The notes: generated from the sequence alone by a model not told the origin. A stretch of DNA of 64,000 nucleotides from Bimuria novae-zelandiae CBS 107.79 (GCA_010015655.1 ML976664.1:1234166-1298165); one strand, 5' to 3'. Shown: positions 11,679 through 21,918, counted from the stretch's first letter. Translations and numbers: made by a program.

Positions 11679-12285
11679 CGCAGGCGGCTCTGTGGGAACC
11701 GTGAGACCCTGAGCGGAGCGTCTGAGAAGGGAAGTCGTCGCTGAAGATCGCACAGGCGAAGGAGGACGTTTTTGTTGGGGGCGGTCTGGCGCGTGCGGGA
11801 AATTCGTCGGGCGGCAGAAGTTTCGGTCAGCTGTGGGCAGAAGTCGGTGTAGAGAGATCGCGTGCCCTTCATAGCCGATGTCCAAGAGGAAAACGAGCGA
11901 CCGACTCAGACTCTAACAAAGGAGTGTAATGTGAGGTGACATCTCAGGTCTCGCGCAGTGGCACAAACGCGTTCAACAGGCAGCCATCGCCTATGGCGCG
12001 TCACGCAATCACATGTGCTGGCGTCCTGCCTTGCCTAAGACATCAATGTAAGACCTGCGCCTGCCTAATATGTACAGTTCCTTCCCTTCGCAGATCCATA
12101 TTTTTGCCAGTCGCTACGCTCTCACCCAAAAGCCATGTTATCATCATCGATGCATGCCCAACGCTTACGAAAGTACCATATGAGAGAAAGAGTCGCGCAT
12201 TACATCACCATGCATGAGAAATCAGTCAGCGAAAACAGCTCGCAGCGCAGCCGCGGATGTGCAAAATGCCAAAGACCGCCAATTC
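11679..12285. other. Intergenic, promoter of the karyopherin gene
   Basis: A 607-bp gap between two minus-strand genes. It should hold the karyopherin promoter (right of 11679) and the GH5 3' UTR (left of 12286). No gene or notable repeat was seen. Confidence 0.45.
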
Positions 12286-14697
12286 CTACATGACAACGCA
12301 GCCCTGCCTCTGACATTGCTGCAGGTAGCCTTCGTCTTCGTCGCTTGATAATGCGCCCCCCTGTTTGCGCACTACACCTTTGACCGTTATCGACTGGTCG
12401 CCCTCGGCGTGCCACCACCGCAACAGCTGCCGCACCGCGCCCTTGTCTTCTTCCGAGGCAATAGTCCACTTACCACCGCTGGTTTCTACCGTCGAGCTGG
12501 GGAAGTGAAAAGCTGGGAGATAGATGACTGTTGGAGCGTCATCAGGAGTCGAACTAGGCGCCGACAGCGAAAGCTTAAAAGTCGCACTCTTGAGGTCGAA
12601 GCCGTAAGATACCAGGTCGCCGTGAGTGCTGACTGCTGTCGGACGTATGAATGCCTCTGCTGCACGCAATCCTTTTACGTCGCCGTTTCCTGCCTCGGAA
12701 GTCATGTGATCCACTGAGATTGCTTTGCTCAAATTACTGGGACCGACATTTAATGTTTCCGTTGATTGTACTCTTGAGTAAGAAGGTGAGGTGATATCGA
12801 GCGAGGCGCGAGACTCTTCCTCCGTGAAAGCGCCTGAATTGGGCACAGGCTTGTCGTCTACTGAATAAATGGACAAATCTTCGCCATTCCACTGATCGCC
12901 CCAAAAGTGGTTGTTCTGCCAAAATATGAGTAAGAGCAGTGGTTATTGACGGGAATGTACACATACGTTGACCGTGTAACACCACAATGCAAAACCATTG
13001 GCACGACTTTGCTCCAACGCAAAGTGGTTAGCATCGAGCGCTGCAATCTGGCTGCTGTAGTTGCCCGTCTTGTATGCGTACTTGTCGTCCATATCATAGG
13101 GAACACCGATCTCGGAAAATAGGCAAGGATGAATACCCATGTTCTCTGTAGCTTCTTCTCTAATCGCCGTCAGCTGATGGGCGAAACAATTCCGTATCGC
13201 ATTCTCTCCGATTTTGATTGCAAATGCCGGGGTAAGGTATTTCCCTCGCAGTACTCCAAAAACATCGACATTCCACACACGGTTCCTGACATATGTCAGC
13301 AGATGCGCGCGTCGCTTGTCCGCGAAGCTTACCATTTCTTGGTCAACAGTGTGATGCCGTCGTAGTAGTGAGGGCAAAAGACTAGATTGGGATGATCGTC
13401 TTCGGTGCCCTTGATCGTGGGCGGGATCTCAAGAACAGGGGGTTGGAGGAACATGAGAGAGTCCGGGAATATCGCCCGGACCATCTTGCTGTACCGTCGA
13501 TAATGGTCCATAAACCAGTGGTTGCTGAAGTATTCGTAATCTATCTTTGCACCATTGCGCGGGTCCTTGGCAAAGTAGTCTTTTTTGAGTAGTGTTTTTG
13601 TCTCCGGATCCCAGATGCCGTGCTGTGCCCACAGACACTCGCCCAACCGCCACCCACTGTCGCGCTTCCAGTCGTACTTCGTATCATCATAATCCGGGGA
13701 AAGCCATACTGACTTCCCTTCCGGATCGACTAGAGAGCTGCCGGACTTGTAGGGTCCCAAGCCACCAAAATCCCAAGTGTCTACCTCGCAAGCATTGCCC
13801 GATCCAATTAGTATGGCTTGCCACGCGGTGGGCGAAGTGCCCTTCTGGAGCTTCTGTTCGGACGGAATAGTGGAGATGTCCTGGTAGCCGATGAGCCCTC
13901 GATTCGGCTCATTCATGCTTTCGAAGCCAACGATTGGGTCATGCCAAAGATCACCTGCCTCGTGTATGCGTTTCGCGAGGTGTTCGACGGCGCTAATGTA
14001 GTGGTCTTGGAGGTAATCTTGGATGTTCCTGCCGTCTATGATGGCCTTGGGGGCAAATTCCTTTCCGGCAAAGAAGAGGGTGAAGACCACCTGGCACACA
14101 AGCCTCGTATAGTTGGTCGTCCAGATCATCTTTGGGTAATTCTGCGGTTCTGGGTATACGTTGTGAACGAAAGCAGCTTCGGTAACATCGAAGAAGGTCG
14201 GATCAAGTCCGCAGGCGTAGAGAGTCCACATGGGGGCGCCTGAGCCCCCGGAAAAGCGCGACCACTGTGGATTGGATCAGTGTGAGCAGGAGTGTAGAGT
14301 GCAGTCCACGTACAACATCCTGATGCGGATCCATGAAAATATAGAAACCATAGTCTTTTGCTTTGCGCAGAATAGCGATTGTGTGCTGTATCCATTCCTC
14401 GTCGTATCGTCCCGGCCCCTCATGTTCTATTGCCTCCCAGGTAAAGATGTATCGTATGGTGTTGTAGCCCCAACTACGTAATCGTGCGAAGTGTGTAGCA
14501 GCATCTTCGATAGAGAAGGGCCTGTTGACGAATGATACGTTATCGCCGTCGAAGAAGTTGTCGGAAACATGTGAAGGAACATTGGGAGTGGCGGGGAACT
14601 TCGCGTCGGCAGCGCAGTTGATGCCATGGAGCGTCACCTCGCGGTTCTCACTATCTCGGAACGTACGCCCGTCGATGCGCAGCCGTATCGGAGACAT
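12286..14697 (-). CDS. EGH1: GH5 steryl-beta-glucosidase / glucosylceramidase-like hydrolase with CaaX tail
   Basis: A four-exon gene of 754 residues. Exons are 14697-14314, 14264-13333, 13285-12967 and 12915-12286, with introns of 49, 47 and 51 bp. The TIM-barrel start is SPIRLRIDGRTFRDSENR. The acid/base glutamate is Glu247 (GFESMNEPN) and the nucleophile is Glu497 (LFSEIGVPYD). Length and layout match yeast Egh1 (764 residues) and the GH5_12 group, which cleave ergosteryl-beta-glucoside or glucosylceramide inside the cell. There is no signal peptide, which agrees with a cytosolic or vacuole-associated enzyme. The last four residues are CVVM, a CaaX box with Met at X (farnesyl type), and a further Cys lies six residues earlier. 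The start at 14697 was chosen because the 20 extra upstream residues lack similarity to the barrel. Confidence 0.92.
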
Positions 14698-14836
14698 GAT
14701 GTCTTGTGGAGGAGCTGCTCTATGCGCAGAACGAATAACGGCAGACACGCAGAGCAAAACAAGACACAGCGAAAGAATAGGGAAATGGTGGGAGCTATAT
14801 GTGCGTCGTCACAAGGCTCGCATGCTCGGGACCTGG

Positions 14837-14843
14837 CAGCGTG
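14837..14843 (+). promoter_or_regulatory. Candidate unfolded-protein-response element (CAGCGTG)
   Basis: CAGCGTG is the core of the yeast KAR2 UPRE bound by Hac1. It lies 313 bp upstream of the ATG of an ER-targeted DnaJ protein, a class of gene induced by ER stress. A 7-mer match can occur by chance, so this rests on context. Confidence 0.35.
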
Positions 14844-14863
14844 GTTCCGCCGCGATGACATAT

Positions 14864-14930
14864 GGTGCCCAGGGATGGGGTGCCCAGGGATGGGCAGGGG
14901 TGGCAGGGGTGGCAGGGGTGGCACGGGTGC
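14864..14930 (+). repeat. Short G-rich tandem repeat (minisatellite)
   Basis: Two copies of a GGTGCCCAGGGATGG-like unit are followed by about four copies of a decamer GGCAGGGGTG. The copies are nearly identical, so the array is probably length-variable. It sits between the two divergent genes, closer to the DnaJ start. Confidence 0.8.
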
Positions 14931-15155
14931 ACCTGCAGGCTAATACGGGCGGCAGGCATTCAAAGAGGACAACTTTCAACATTGAATAAAGTTGTTCTTT
15001 TGAGCTTTTGTTCTTTTACATATAAGCGCACCACCCGCACCTTTCCATGCCTTAGGACGCTACTGCCCTCCGAGTTGTCTCACCTATCCCACCTACGCCA
15101 CTCATTCAACATACGCTTCCAGTCCACCGAGGACAGGTAGACGACTTGCAACACC

Positions 15156-16763
15156 ATGATCCTACGGCTGTCCACGCTGGCCTTCGGCCTTCTGTCGACC
15201 GCACCGCTCTCACATGCACTGTCCGCCACCGATATCCCTGCAGACAGGCCCGTGTCGCAACTGATCAAAGATGCCGGTGTCAAGCTGGCCAGCGGCAATG
15301 CGCAAGAAGCCCTCACCTACTTCGACGTCGCCCTCCAGCGCGACCCGAAGAACTACCTCACCTTCTTTCGGCGCGGTGCCGCATATCTGTCGCTCGGAAA
15401 GACGACACAGGCACAGAGTGATTTCGATAAAGTGCTGGAGTTGAAGCCTGGATTTGAAGGCGCATTGGTGCAGCGGGCAAAGATCAGAGCGCGCAAGGCC
15501 GATTGGGCTGTGGCGCACAAAGACTATGAAGCCGCAGGGAAGACAGAAGATATTGCACAGCTGGAAGAGGCTCAGGCTGCGGCTATCCTGGCGAAGGAGG
15601 CAGCGGAGAAGGGCGACTGGGAGAAGTGTGTGTCCGAGGCTGGCACTGCGATTCTAGTCGCGGGCGCGGCGTACGACATCCGGAAGATGAGGGCGGATTG
15701 TCGCTTCGAAAAGGGCGAGGTTGTAGAGGGTATCAGTGACTTGCAGCACCTGCTGCAGATCAACACCGGCGACATCATGCCACACCTCCAGAGTTCCGCC
15801 ATGGCATTCTACTCGCTTGGTGAATCTGAGAAGGGTCTCAAGCACATCGCGCAATGTCTGCAATCAGATCCGGATTCAAAGGCATGCATGAAGCTACGGA
15901 GGAGGGAGAAGAACCTGGAGAAGGAACTGAAGAAGGTTCGATCAGCCTTCGAAAGGGGCCAGTTCGCTACCGGAGTGAAGTACCTAGTTGACCGCGGCGA
16001 GGAGAACCCTGGGCTTCTCAAGGAGGTCAAGGAGGACTTCGAAGGCTACGTCAAGGACGGCTACATTTTCAAGAACTCTCCACAGGGTCTCTACAACAGC
16101 CTCGTCGAAATGACCTGCCAAGCATACACAGAGGTAAGCAACACAAGCCCCCCGACTGACAGACAACTCACTAACTCCGCACAGATGAACAACTTCAAGA
16201 AGGGCGCACAATACTGCGAAGAAGCGCTCAAGGTCAACCCCACCTCCCTCCACGGCCTCCTCCACCAAGCCCAGAAACAAATCGACGCAGACGACTTCGA
16301 AGACGCCATCCGCACCCTCGAAACCGCAAAGGAACACCACAACGCCGAAAAGATCCAAGACCTCCTCCGCAAAGCGCACACCCTGCTCAAACGCTCCAAG
16401 CAAAAAGACTACTACAAGGTTCTGGGTGTGAGCCGCGACGCAGACGAACGCGACATCAAGAAGGCCTATCGTAAACTCTCAAAGATATACCACCCTGACA
16501 AGGCCTCGATGCAAAACATCAACCCTGAGGATGCACAGAAGAAGATAACTGCTATCAACGAGGCGTACGAGGTCCTCTCTGATCCTGAGCTCAGGCAGCG
16601 GTTCGATAATGGCGACGACCCGAATAATCCAGAGCAGCAGCAGGGAGGGAATCCCTTCCATGGCTCGCCGTTTGGCGGGGGCGGTCAGCACTTTTTCTTC
16701 CAGCAGGGTGGTGGGTTCCCTGGTGGTGGCTTCAAGTTTCAGGGCGGTCAGTTTGGTTTTTAA
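15156..16763 (+). CDS. ER co-chaperone, TPR repeats plus J domain (P58IPK/DNAJC3-like)
   Basis: An ER-lumen Hsp40 that should deliver unfolded clients to BiP/Kar2. A signal peptide covers about residues 1-22 ([21 protein letters not shown]). Several TPR units follow from about residue 35 to 380 (for example [18 protein letters not shown]). The J domain starts [20 protein letters not shown] and has the HPD motif (IYHPDK) that drives Hsp70 ATPase. A Gly/Phe-rich tail ends the protein, with no HDEL. A phase-0 intron at 16134-16184 (51 bp, GTAAGC...CACAG, with a CTAAC branch-like site) splits QAYTE from MNNFKK. Spliced length is 518 residues. The intron is a multiple of three with no stop, so its retention would add 17 residues (535). 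The coding exons are 15156-16133 and 16185-16763. Confidence 0.93.
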   Translation: MILRLSTLAFGLLSTAPLSHALSATDIPADRPVSQLIKDAGVKLASGNAQEALTYFDVALQRDPKNYLTFFRRGAAYLSLGKTTQAQSDFDKVLELKPGFEGALVQRAKIRARKADWAVAHKDYEAAGKTEDIAQLEEAQAAAILAKEAAEKGDWEKCVSEAGTAILVAGAAYDIRKMRADCRFEKGEVVEGISDLQHLLQINTGDIMPHLQSSAMAFYSLGESEKGLKHIAQCLQSDPDSKACMKLRRREKNLEKELKKVRSAFERGQFATGVKYLVDRGEENPGLLKEVKEDFEGYVKDGYIFKNSPQGLYNSLVEMTCQAYTEVSNTSPPTDRQLTNSAQMNNFKKGAQYCEEALKVNPTSLHGLLHQAQKQIDADDFEDAIRTLETAKEHHNAEKIQDLLRKAHTLLKRSKQKDYYKVLGVSRDADERDIKKAYRKLSKIYHPDKASMQNINPEDAQKKITAINEAYEVLSDPELRQRFDNGDDPNNPEQQQGGNPFHGSPFGGGGQHFFFQQGGGFPGGGFKFQGGQFGF

Positions 16764-17069
16764 ACAAGTGTTTTCATGTTCAGGGCTCGGAGTTTGATCT
16801 TCTTCGCGGGAGAAGGTGTTGGTAGCATGGCATTTATAGGCGTCTTTTTTGTAAATCATACAGTATGACACTGGTCTCTGCTAGATTCCAGTGTCGGGGC
16901 ATAGGTAGGTCATCGAGTCTTCACCAAACATGCCGGGTCCGATCGAGGCAGTTCGTCTGCGCGTCCCAAAAGATTCCTTACAACGTGCACTTCATTCGAG
17001 CGGCATGGATTTGTCATGGCGGTATATTTCAGACTGGGTATCATTGCCGAAGTACTGCGGCGGCGACGT
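16764..17069. other. Convergent intergenic region
   Basis: About 306 bp where the DnaJ gene (plus) and the PDCD2-like gene (minus) end tail to tail. It should hold both 3' UTRs. No gene or repeat was seen. Confidence 0.5.
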
Positions 17070-18433
17070 CTACTTCTTCCCCGCAACCTCCTCCCACTGC
17101 ACACCCACCCAGCCCTCCACATATCCCACCTCGCCTTCAGACACATCACTCGGCTTGCAGTCCTTGCTGCAAGTACCCATGATAATCGTGCCCCACTCCA
17201 TGCCATCGATGCTCATCTCGTCGGCCTCTAGCTCCGTGATCGCATGCGGCGTAAGCTGTACCTCAAACACACGATCAGCACCACAATTCTGGCACCTCGG
17301 TATACTTGAACCTCCTCGTGACCCCGCTATCGTGACCTTCGCGTTCGAAGACGAGCCATGCTCTGCGTGCGCGGTGAGAAGTGTGCCCACGGCGTCGGCG
17401 TCGCTGTAGAGCAACGGGTGCCCCCGGAACTCGTACCGCAGAACTTGTTCGGGGTTCTGGCCTACGCGGTCTGCAAACTTTTGGAACGTCTTGTCGAGCG
17501 AGCTCTCGAAGATTTCCTTGTCTTCTTTTCCGCCGCCGCCGCTGCTGCTGCCTTCTGTGTCCACGTCCATGCGCGCATTCGCTGGGATCTGGGGCGTAGA
17601 AGGTGCGTCGAGGGTTTCGTATTCGGCGTCGAGGTAGTGGTGCGGGTATGCGGGAGGGAAAGCGGACTCTGCAGGCCAGGGCTCGTGCGGTCGCGCAGGC
17701 TGGGTCGGGGGAGCTGGCAGTGGCGACGAGAGGCGAACTTTGTCCGCGAATGTCTCGGGCAGTGTTGTTGAAGCTTCGTATTTGCTCTCATCTGGCGCCG
17801 TTTTCGTCTCAGGCTGGGTCTTCGCGAACGGATTTACGCCGCCGCCGCCCGAAGCGAACGGGTTGGACGGTGCTGCCCCATTCGAGCCCGAAGAAAATGG
17901 ATTCGCGAATGGATTTGCTGCCCCCGCGGTGCTTCCTCCGTTCTTGACCCCAAAGAGCGACTCGCCGAGTTGTGGCTGCGGCTTCTCCTCAGGCTTGGCC
18001 TCCTGCTTTTGCGGTTTCTTCTCCGCCGCCTTGCTCGCGCCCTTTGCGATTCTCACACCTCGTATACCCCTCACACTGCCCTCCTTTCGCCTGCATGCCT
18101 TCCTCCGACAGCACCATATGTACAACCGTCTTTCGTGGCCAGGAAAGTGTTCCGGAAGGTCGCCGTTGAGCTCGAGAAGAAGCGTCAGAAGCCCATTACA
18201 CACTTTGCATTTGGCCAAGGCACCTGACGGTGCAGTCTTGTTGTCTATCCATGTCTTAATATCAAGTCAGATTTGCAGCTCTTGCATAGCAGATGTGTGG
18301 AGGGGCTTACGGGAGACCCTCCAAGGTGGGAAATGGCGTCTCCAGAAAGTGTTTTCGATGCATAGCCTAACAACGTATTTGTTTCGGTGTAATCCTCGCC
18401 TTCGTCCGAAGATTCGCTGTCGTAAGGAGGCAT
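17070..18433 (-). CDS. TSR4: PDCD2-domain protein, Tsr4-like (40S ribosome biogenesis)
   Basis: A two-exon gene of 435 residues. Exon 1 is 18433-18311 and exon 2 is 18254-17070, with a 56-bp phase-0 intron joining LGGSP to TWIDNK. The N-terminal part has the family's LGG-x-P-x-W segment and a Cys-rich knuckle (KCKVCNGLL, then YIWCCRRKACRRK). The C-terminal PDCD2_C domain carries RCQNCGADRVFEVQL and the closing block DGMEWGTIIMGTC. A long linker between them (about residues 120-290) is rich in Pro, Gly, Ser and NPFA repeats. The family binds nascent uS5 (Rps2) co-translationally and escorts it to pre-40S particles. The symbol is given by family; a paralogous PDCD2 role cannot be excluded. Confidence 0.88.
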
Positions 18434-18888
18434 GGTGGGTTATTTGGGTGCAACAGATCAACCCCTCCATTCCCAAAACTTTTTGGTATAGCTTATCGAT
18501 AAGACCAGCACAGACCCCTTTTCAAACTGCCTATTCGGGTAACAGTCGAGATTCGTCGATTGCGGTGCATTCACTTTACCGCGCACGGGCCATACACCCA
18601 CCGTCCCCATGTTTACATGGTTTATGCGTCACTCACAGCTTCCTGATGTATGATTATTATGCACGAACCACTATTGGTGTGTTCGTTCCATAACAATAAG
18701 TTTTGCACACACCAACGCGTATGTCCGCCGTTGCTTTACAGCTGTATCTCTAGGCTAATGTCGGCCACGTCTAACGTTGGCTTTGAACTTGACTTATAGT
18801 ATAGTTAGGCTCCTTTTTGTACCAGTCATGCTTCATGGACGAGAAGATCCTGGCGCCGGAAGACAGCCAGATCGCATCTCCGCCCAGT
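18434..18888. other. Intergenic, promoter of the PDCD2-like gene
   Basis: A 455-bp gap between the PDCD2-like start and the end of the TatD remnant. It is moderately AT-rich. No gene was seen. Confidence 0.45.
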
Positions 18889-19634
18889 TCAGGGGTTCTC
18901 CAGAAATCCAATCATCCTGCAAGGCGGAATCATCGTGCTGTTCTCCCAAGCAGCTTTCGCGACTTCTTCCACACCGACTTCTTTCAGTCCAGCGACCACA
19001 AAAGCAACCTGGTGCATAGCGCAGCTCTCATTCCTCTCCTTGACCATCGCTCCCATCTGAAACTTATCCTTCTTCTTGCTCGCCGGCAGCGGCGGCGCAT
19101 TCACCAAATACCTCTTCGCAACCTCCGAACTAGGCTGGATGCTGCCCCACGGCGCATCCGTCTCGAGCTGCAGCCGCTCCAAAGGCACTGCCGCCACCAT
19201 CTGAAGTGACTCGCGGTCTTTGAAGCTGAACCCGTTGACGCTGATGTCGAACCCCATGTCGACCAGCTTCAGCGTCTGCGCCGTACTGCCAACGAATGAA
19301 TGTACCAAGCCTCTACGAGGAAGCTTTTCAAGATACGGTTCGAGCGTCGCTACGAAATCGTCGAACGCGGCGCGGCAGTGCAGGAAGAGCGGCAGGTCGT
19401 ACCCGGTGGCTACGAAAAGGTCTAGCTGCGTTTTGAAGCACAGTATCTGCACTTCTTTGCTCGCCCACTCCAGGTGGCCGTAGTCGAGGCCCAGCTCTCC
19501 GAACACAGACACCATGTGTTCGGATTTTCATCCTGCAGCTCGTTAATGCTCTTGGTCATGGACGAAAAATACTCGCTACTATCGCTGCCGTTGGCGAAAG
19601 GCTCTGATGCATGATACGGATGGACGCCGACGAT
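18889..19634 (-). pseudogene. TatD-type deoxyribonuclease (TATDN1-like), truncated and frameshifted
   Basis: The reading frame from 19515 down to 18889 encodes the C-terminal two thirds of a TatD metal-dependent 3'-5' DNase: FGELGLDY, LPLFLHCRAAFDDF, GLVHSFVGST and LQLETDAPWG are the usual metal-site blocks. An upstream piece, VGVHPYHASEPF to ENPNT (19632 to about 19519), belongs to the same protein but lies in another frame, so there is a one-base frameshift near 19510-19520. The start of the enzyme, with the first His-x-His metal ligands, is missing: at 19634 the sequence passes directly into a NACHT NLR exon. The C-terminus also leaves the family pattern after AAWENST (about 18930), consistent with a second one-base shift. 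It is very likely non-functional. Confidence 0.8.
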
Positions 19635-20865
19635 GCGAATAGCATACTCCGAATCAGCTTCGCTTATCGCGGAAAGGATGCGTTCGTATGTCTGGTCTAG
19701 CGTTAGTGGCAGTGTAGCAAGAGCCTTGCGGAGTGTTGCGCGATTGCGGCACTTTGCTAAACTATTAAGCTGGCATGCAGCCCATCGAAACCTGTCGTAT
19801 ATATTAATATAGATTATATTAAACTTAAATTAAAAGCATACATTCCATTAGCTTTGTCTCTTAATATAGACTTAATTTCCTGTCTAACACTATCATCCTT
19901 AGTCCATTTTTGAAGGTTTTTATCTGTGGCTAGCCTCTGTCGGATATATCGTTGTATGTCTTTGTCTACTAGCACGCTTTGGAGACAGATTCTACTCTGG
20001 TCGTCTACAATCTCTTCTAGGGTGCTCTCGATACCTCGCTCCCTTCGGCTCGTTACAAGGAGGTGCAAGTTCTGGAGCCTCCATCCTGCTATTGTTTCGA
20101 GCGTCTCCATTAGCTCCGCGCGTTGAGCGCATTCGTCTAGCGCATCAAGCACGACGTATGCCTGCGGGAGCTCTAGTATTATTAACCGCAATACCTCTTG
20201 AAGTGCATCCGCTGACGGCTGCTGCTGCCCGCTTTCGCACGAAAAGAACAGGTCGTCCAGACTTATAGGAATTTTTTCAGATTGCTGTGAGAGCTGCCAG
20301 ATTAGAGAACGCAGCATTTTCCCTGGGTCCTGCTTTTGCACGTCCTTGAAGTCAAAGAAGAAATACGCAGCTACCCTCCCAGAACCATCTCGGCAGTATT
20401 CGAGCACGTCGCGAAGAACGGCAGAGCATAGGATAGTCTTGCCACACCTAGGGATTCCATACAGCCAAAGAGGCAACGCAGGCTCTGTCTTCCATCTAGT
20501 GTATTCCCTGCCCTCGAGGAACCAACCCCCAGTGTCGGCCTGCCGTAGCTTAAGAGCTTTCTGGTAGTTCGTAGACGGGTCTGGCGCAGACAGCCACCGG
20601 CGGATCTTAGGCAATTTCTCATCTGCAGAGGAGTCAGCGAACGTTATGCAATTCCCCCACTACACAGCTACCCGTACGAGGGTGCAACGTTGACAATGCA
20701 GCAGCGCAAGAGCTCTTGGCACTGTTAGCGCCGGCTCGGGCCTTGCAAACAGCTGATCCTCCCATACCTATCGGGCGGAAGCCGGAACTCCACATGGACA
20801 GAGCCGTGGATATCGCCAGCTTGAAAGCCAGCATTGTTCTTGCCGAAAGATGTCGTAGGCGCCAT
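19422..20865 (-). CDS. Short NACHT-domain NLR (STAND) protein, truncated and joined to TatD remnant
   Basis: Proposed exons are 20865-20768, 20721-20672, 20622-19842 and 19791-19422, giving 432 residues with introns of 46, 49 and 50 bp. Exon 1 encodes a short Asn/Gly/Gln motif (FGKNNAGFQAGDIHGSVHVE) like the amyloid-type signalling motifs at the start of some fungal NLRs. The NACHT NTPase follows: KIRRWLSAPDPSTN, Walker A GIPRCGKT, Walker B YVVLDALDEC and sensor LLVTSRRE. The last exon resumes with FRWAACQLNSLAKCRNR and the family block TLDQTYERILSAI. It then breaks at YAIRI and reads on in frame into TatD sequence, ending at a stop at 19422. The winged-helix and the ankyrin/WD sensor repeats expected downstream are absent. 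Exons 3 and 4 are firm; exons 1 and 2 are tentative, because the first intron's branch-like CTAAC abuts its acceptor. The product may be a nonfunctional remnant or a sensor-less protein. Confidence 0.7.
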
Positions 20866-21210
20866 GGGGCTGTTGTAGCGGAGCATGCATCTGCGACTGC
20901 GCGCTGCAGCAAAGCGCCAGCCAGACGGAAGGCTGAGGCTGGGATGCCGCCGAGAGGCCGCCGCCAAGCATAGCCTGGCCCGAGTGGCTCGCTCCCTCGC
21001 TGGAGCTGATCCTGGTCGTTCATCTGTACTTAACCCCCGCATGCCACGCTTCAGCTGGACTTTTTGCACATTCCTTTTAGTCGCTTCTGTTGCCAAATGG
21101 CTGATCCAATCAGCATTGCCGTAAGTGTTGTTGTGGAGTCACAGTCCCAGCGTTGCATGGTACCCACAATTGGAATCGGCGCGCCGACTCAAGAAGCACG
21201 GGGAGCAGTG
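20866..21210. other. 5' flank of the NLR gene, last GC-balanced sequence
   Basis: About 345 bp upstream of the proposed NLR start, before base composition drops. No gene was recognised. Frames on both strands here are short and lack domain resemblance. Confidence 0.45.
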
Positions 21211-21614
21211 GGCTTAATTAGGTTATTTTATTAGTTAGTAAAAGGGATAATAGTAGATCTTAGCACTTAAAAGTAGTATAATAGTATAGTTTTATATTAT
21301 AAAATAAGTATTACTATGCGTTAGACTGCATCTTAAAGTACTATATTAAAGCAAGTTTTAATACTAAAAATATATTAGCTAACTAAATAAGCGCTACGCT
21401 AATATCTTATTACTACTTTTAATTTTAAGTTAGATTTAATAATAATCTAAATACTTATATAATCTGCATAGCTATATATTTTATAATAAAATACTTGCTA
21501 GTGCATAAGTGTTAGGAGCTACAGTCTAATATAAGGATAGTAAACTATTTTATACTTAGTTACAGCGCGTATACGTAGAGACACCCTTTTCTTCCTTGCC
21601 GCATTATTAGCGCT

Positions 21615-21918
21615 TACGAAGTCATGTAACTGCTCTCTAAAGAGCGCTTATTAGAGAGCGCTCAAGGAAGAGCGCTCGCCAGCGAGTAGTCTAGGACTTA
21701 TATATAGGAGCGTTAAATATGGACCTTTTATCTTGGTGTTTAACCTTATTTATTAATCTATTATTTAAACTATACTTTAATATTATTAATTTATTTATAA
21801 TCACGTATTACTTTTAGTACTAATATCTTATTAATACGCGTAAGTTATTAATAACCCTTTTTTTATCTTACTAGTACTCTTGCCCGAGAACTAACCTTAG
21901 CCCTATAGGGACTAACTA
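21615..21918 (+). repeat. LTR of gypsy F (B/D family, inverted relative to B and D)
   Basis: On the minus strand this matches the LTRs at 26568, 32996, 48313 and 54644: TTAGTCCCTATAGGGC, then GTTCTCGGGCAAGAGT, then the GCGAGCGCTCT-rich part and a final CATGACTT. The inverted orientation fits a plus-strand element whose gag follows at about 22,000. Ends are approximate. Confidence 0.7.

Larger units (their letters stand above)
14698..15155. promoter_or_regulatory. Divergent promoter of GH5 hydrolase and ER DnaJ co-chaperone
   Basis: A 458-bp region between head-to-head starts. It contains a UPRE-like CAGCGTG (14837-14843) and a G-rich minisatellite (14864-14930). Nothing else stands out. Confidence 0.55.

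Noticed and set aside
13818..14243. 141-codon plus-strand frame
   Set aside because: Antisense to the GH5 catalytic exon, which has clear active-site motifs on the other strand.
17740..18693. 317-codon plus-strand frame across the PDCD2-like start
   Set aside because: Antisense to the PDCD2-like exons and lacking any family resemblance; long only because that GC-rich exon is stop-poor on both strands.
20634..21023. 129-codon minus-strand frame opening with MNDQDQ
   Set aside because: It overlaps the proposed NLR first exons in another frame and has no domain; the exon model with an amyloid-like motif explains the region better.
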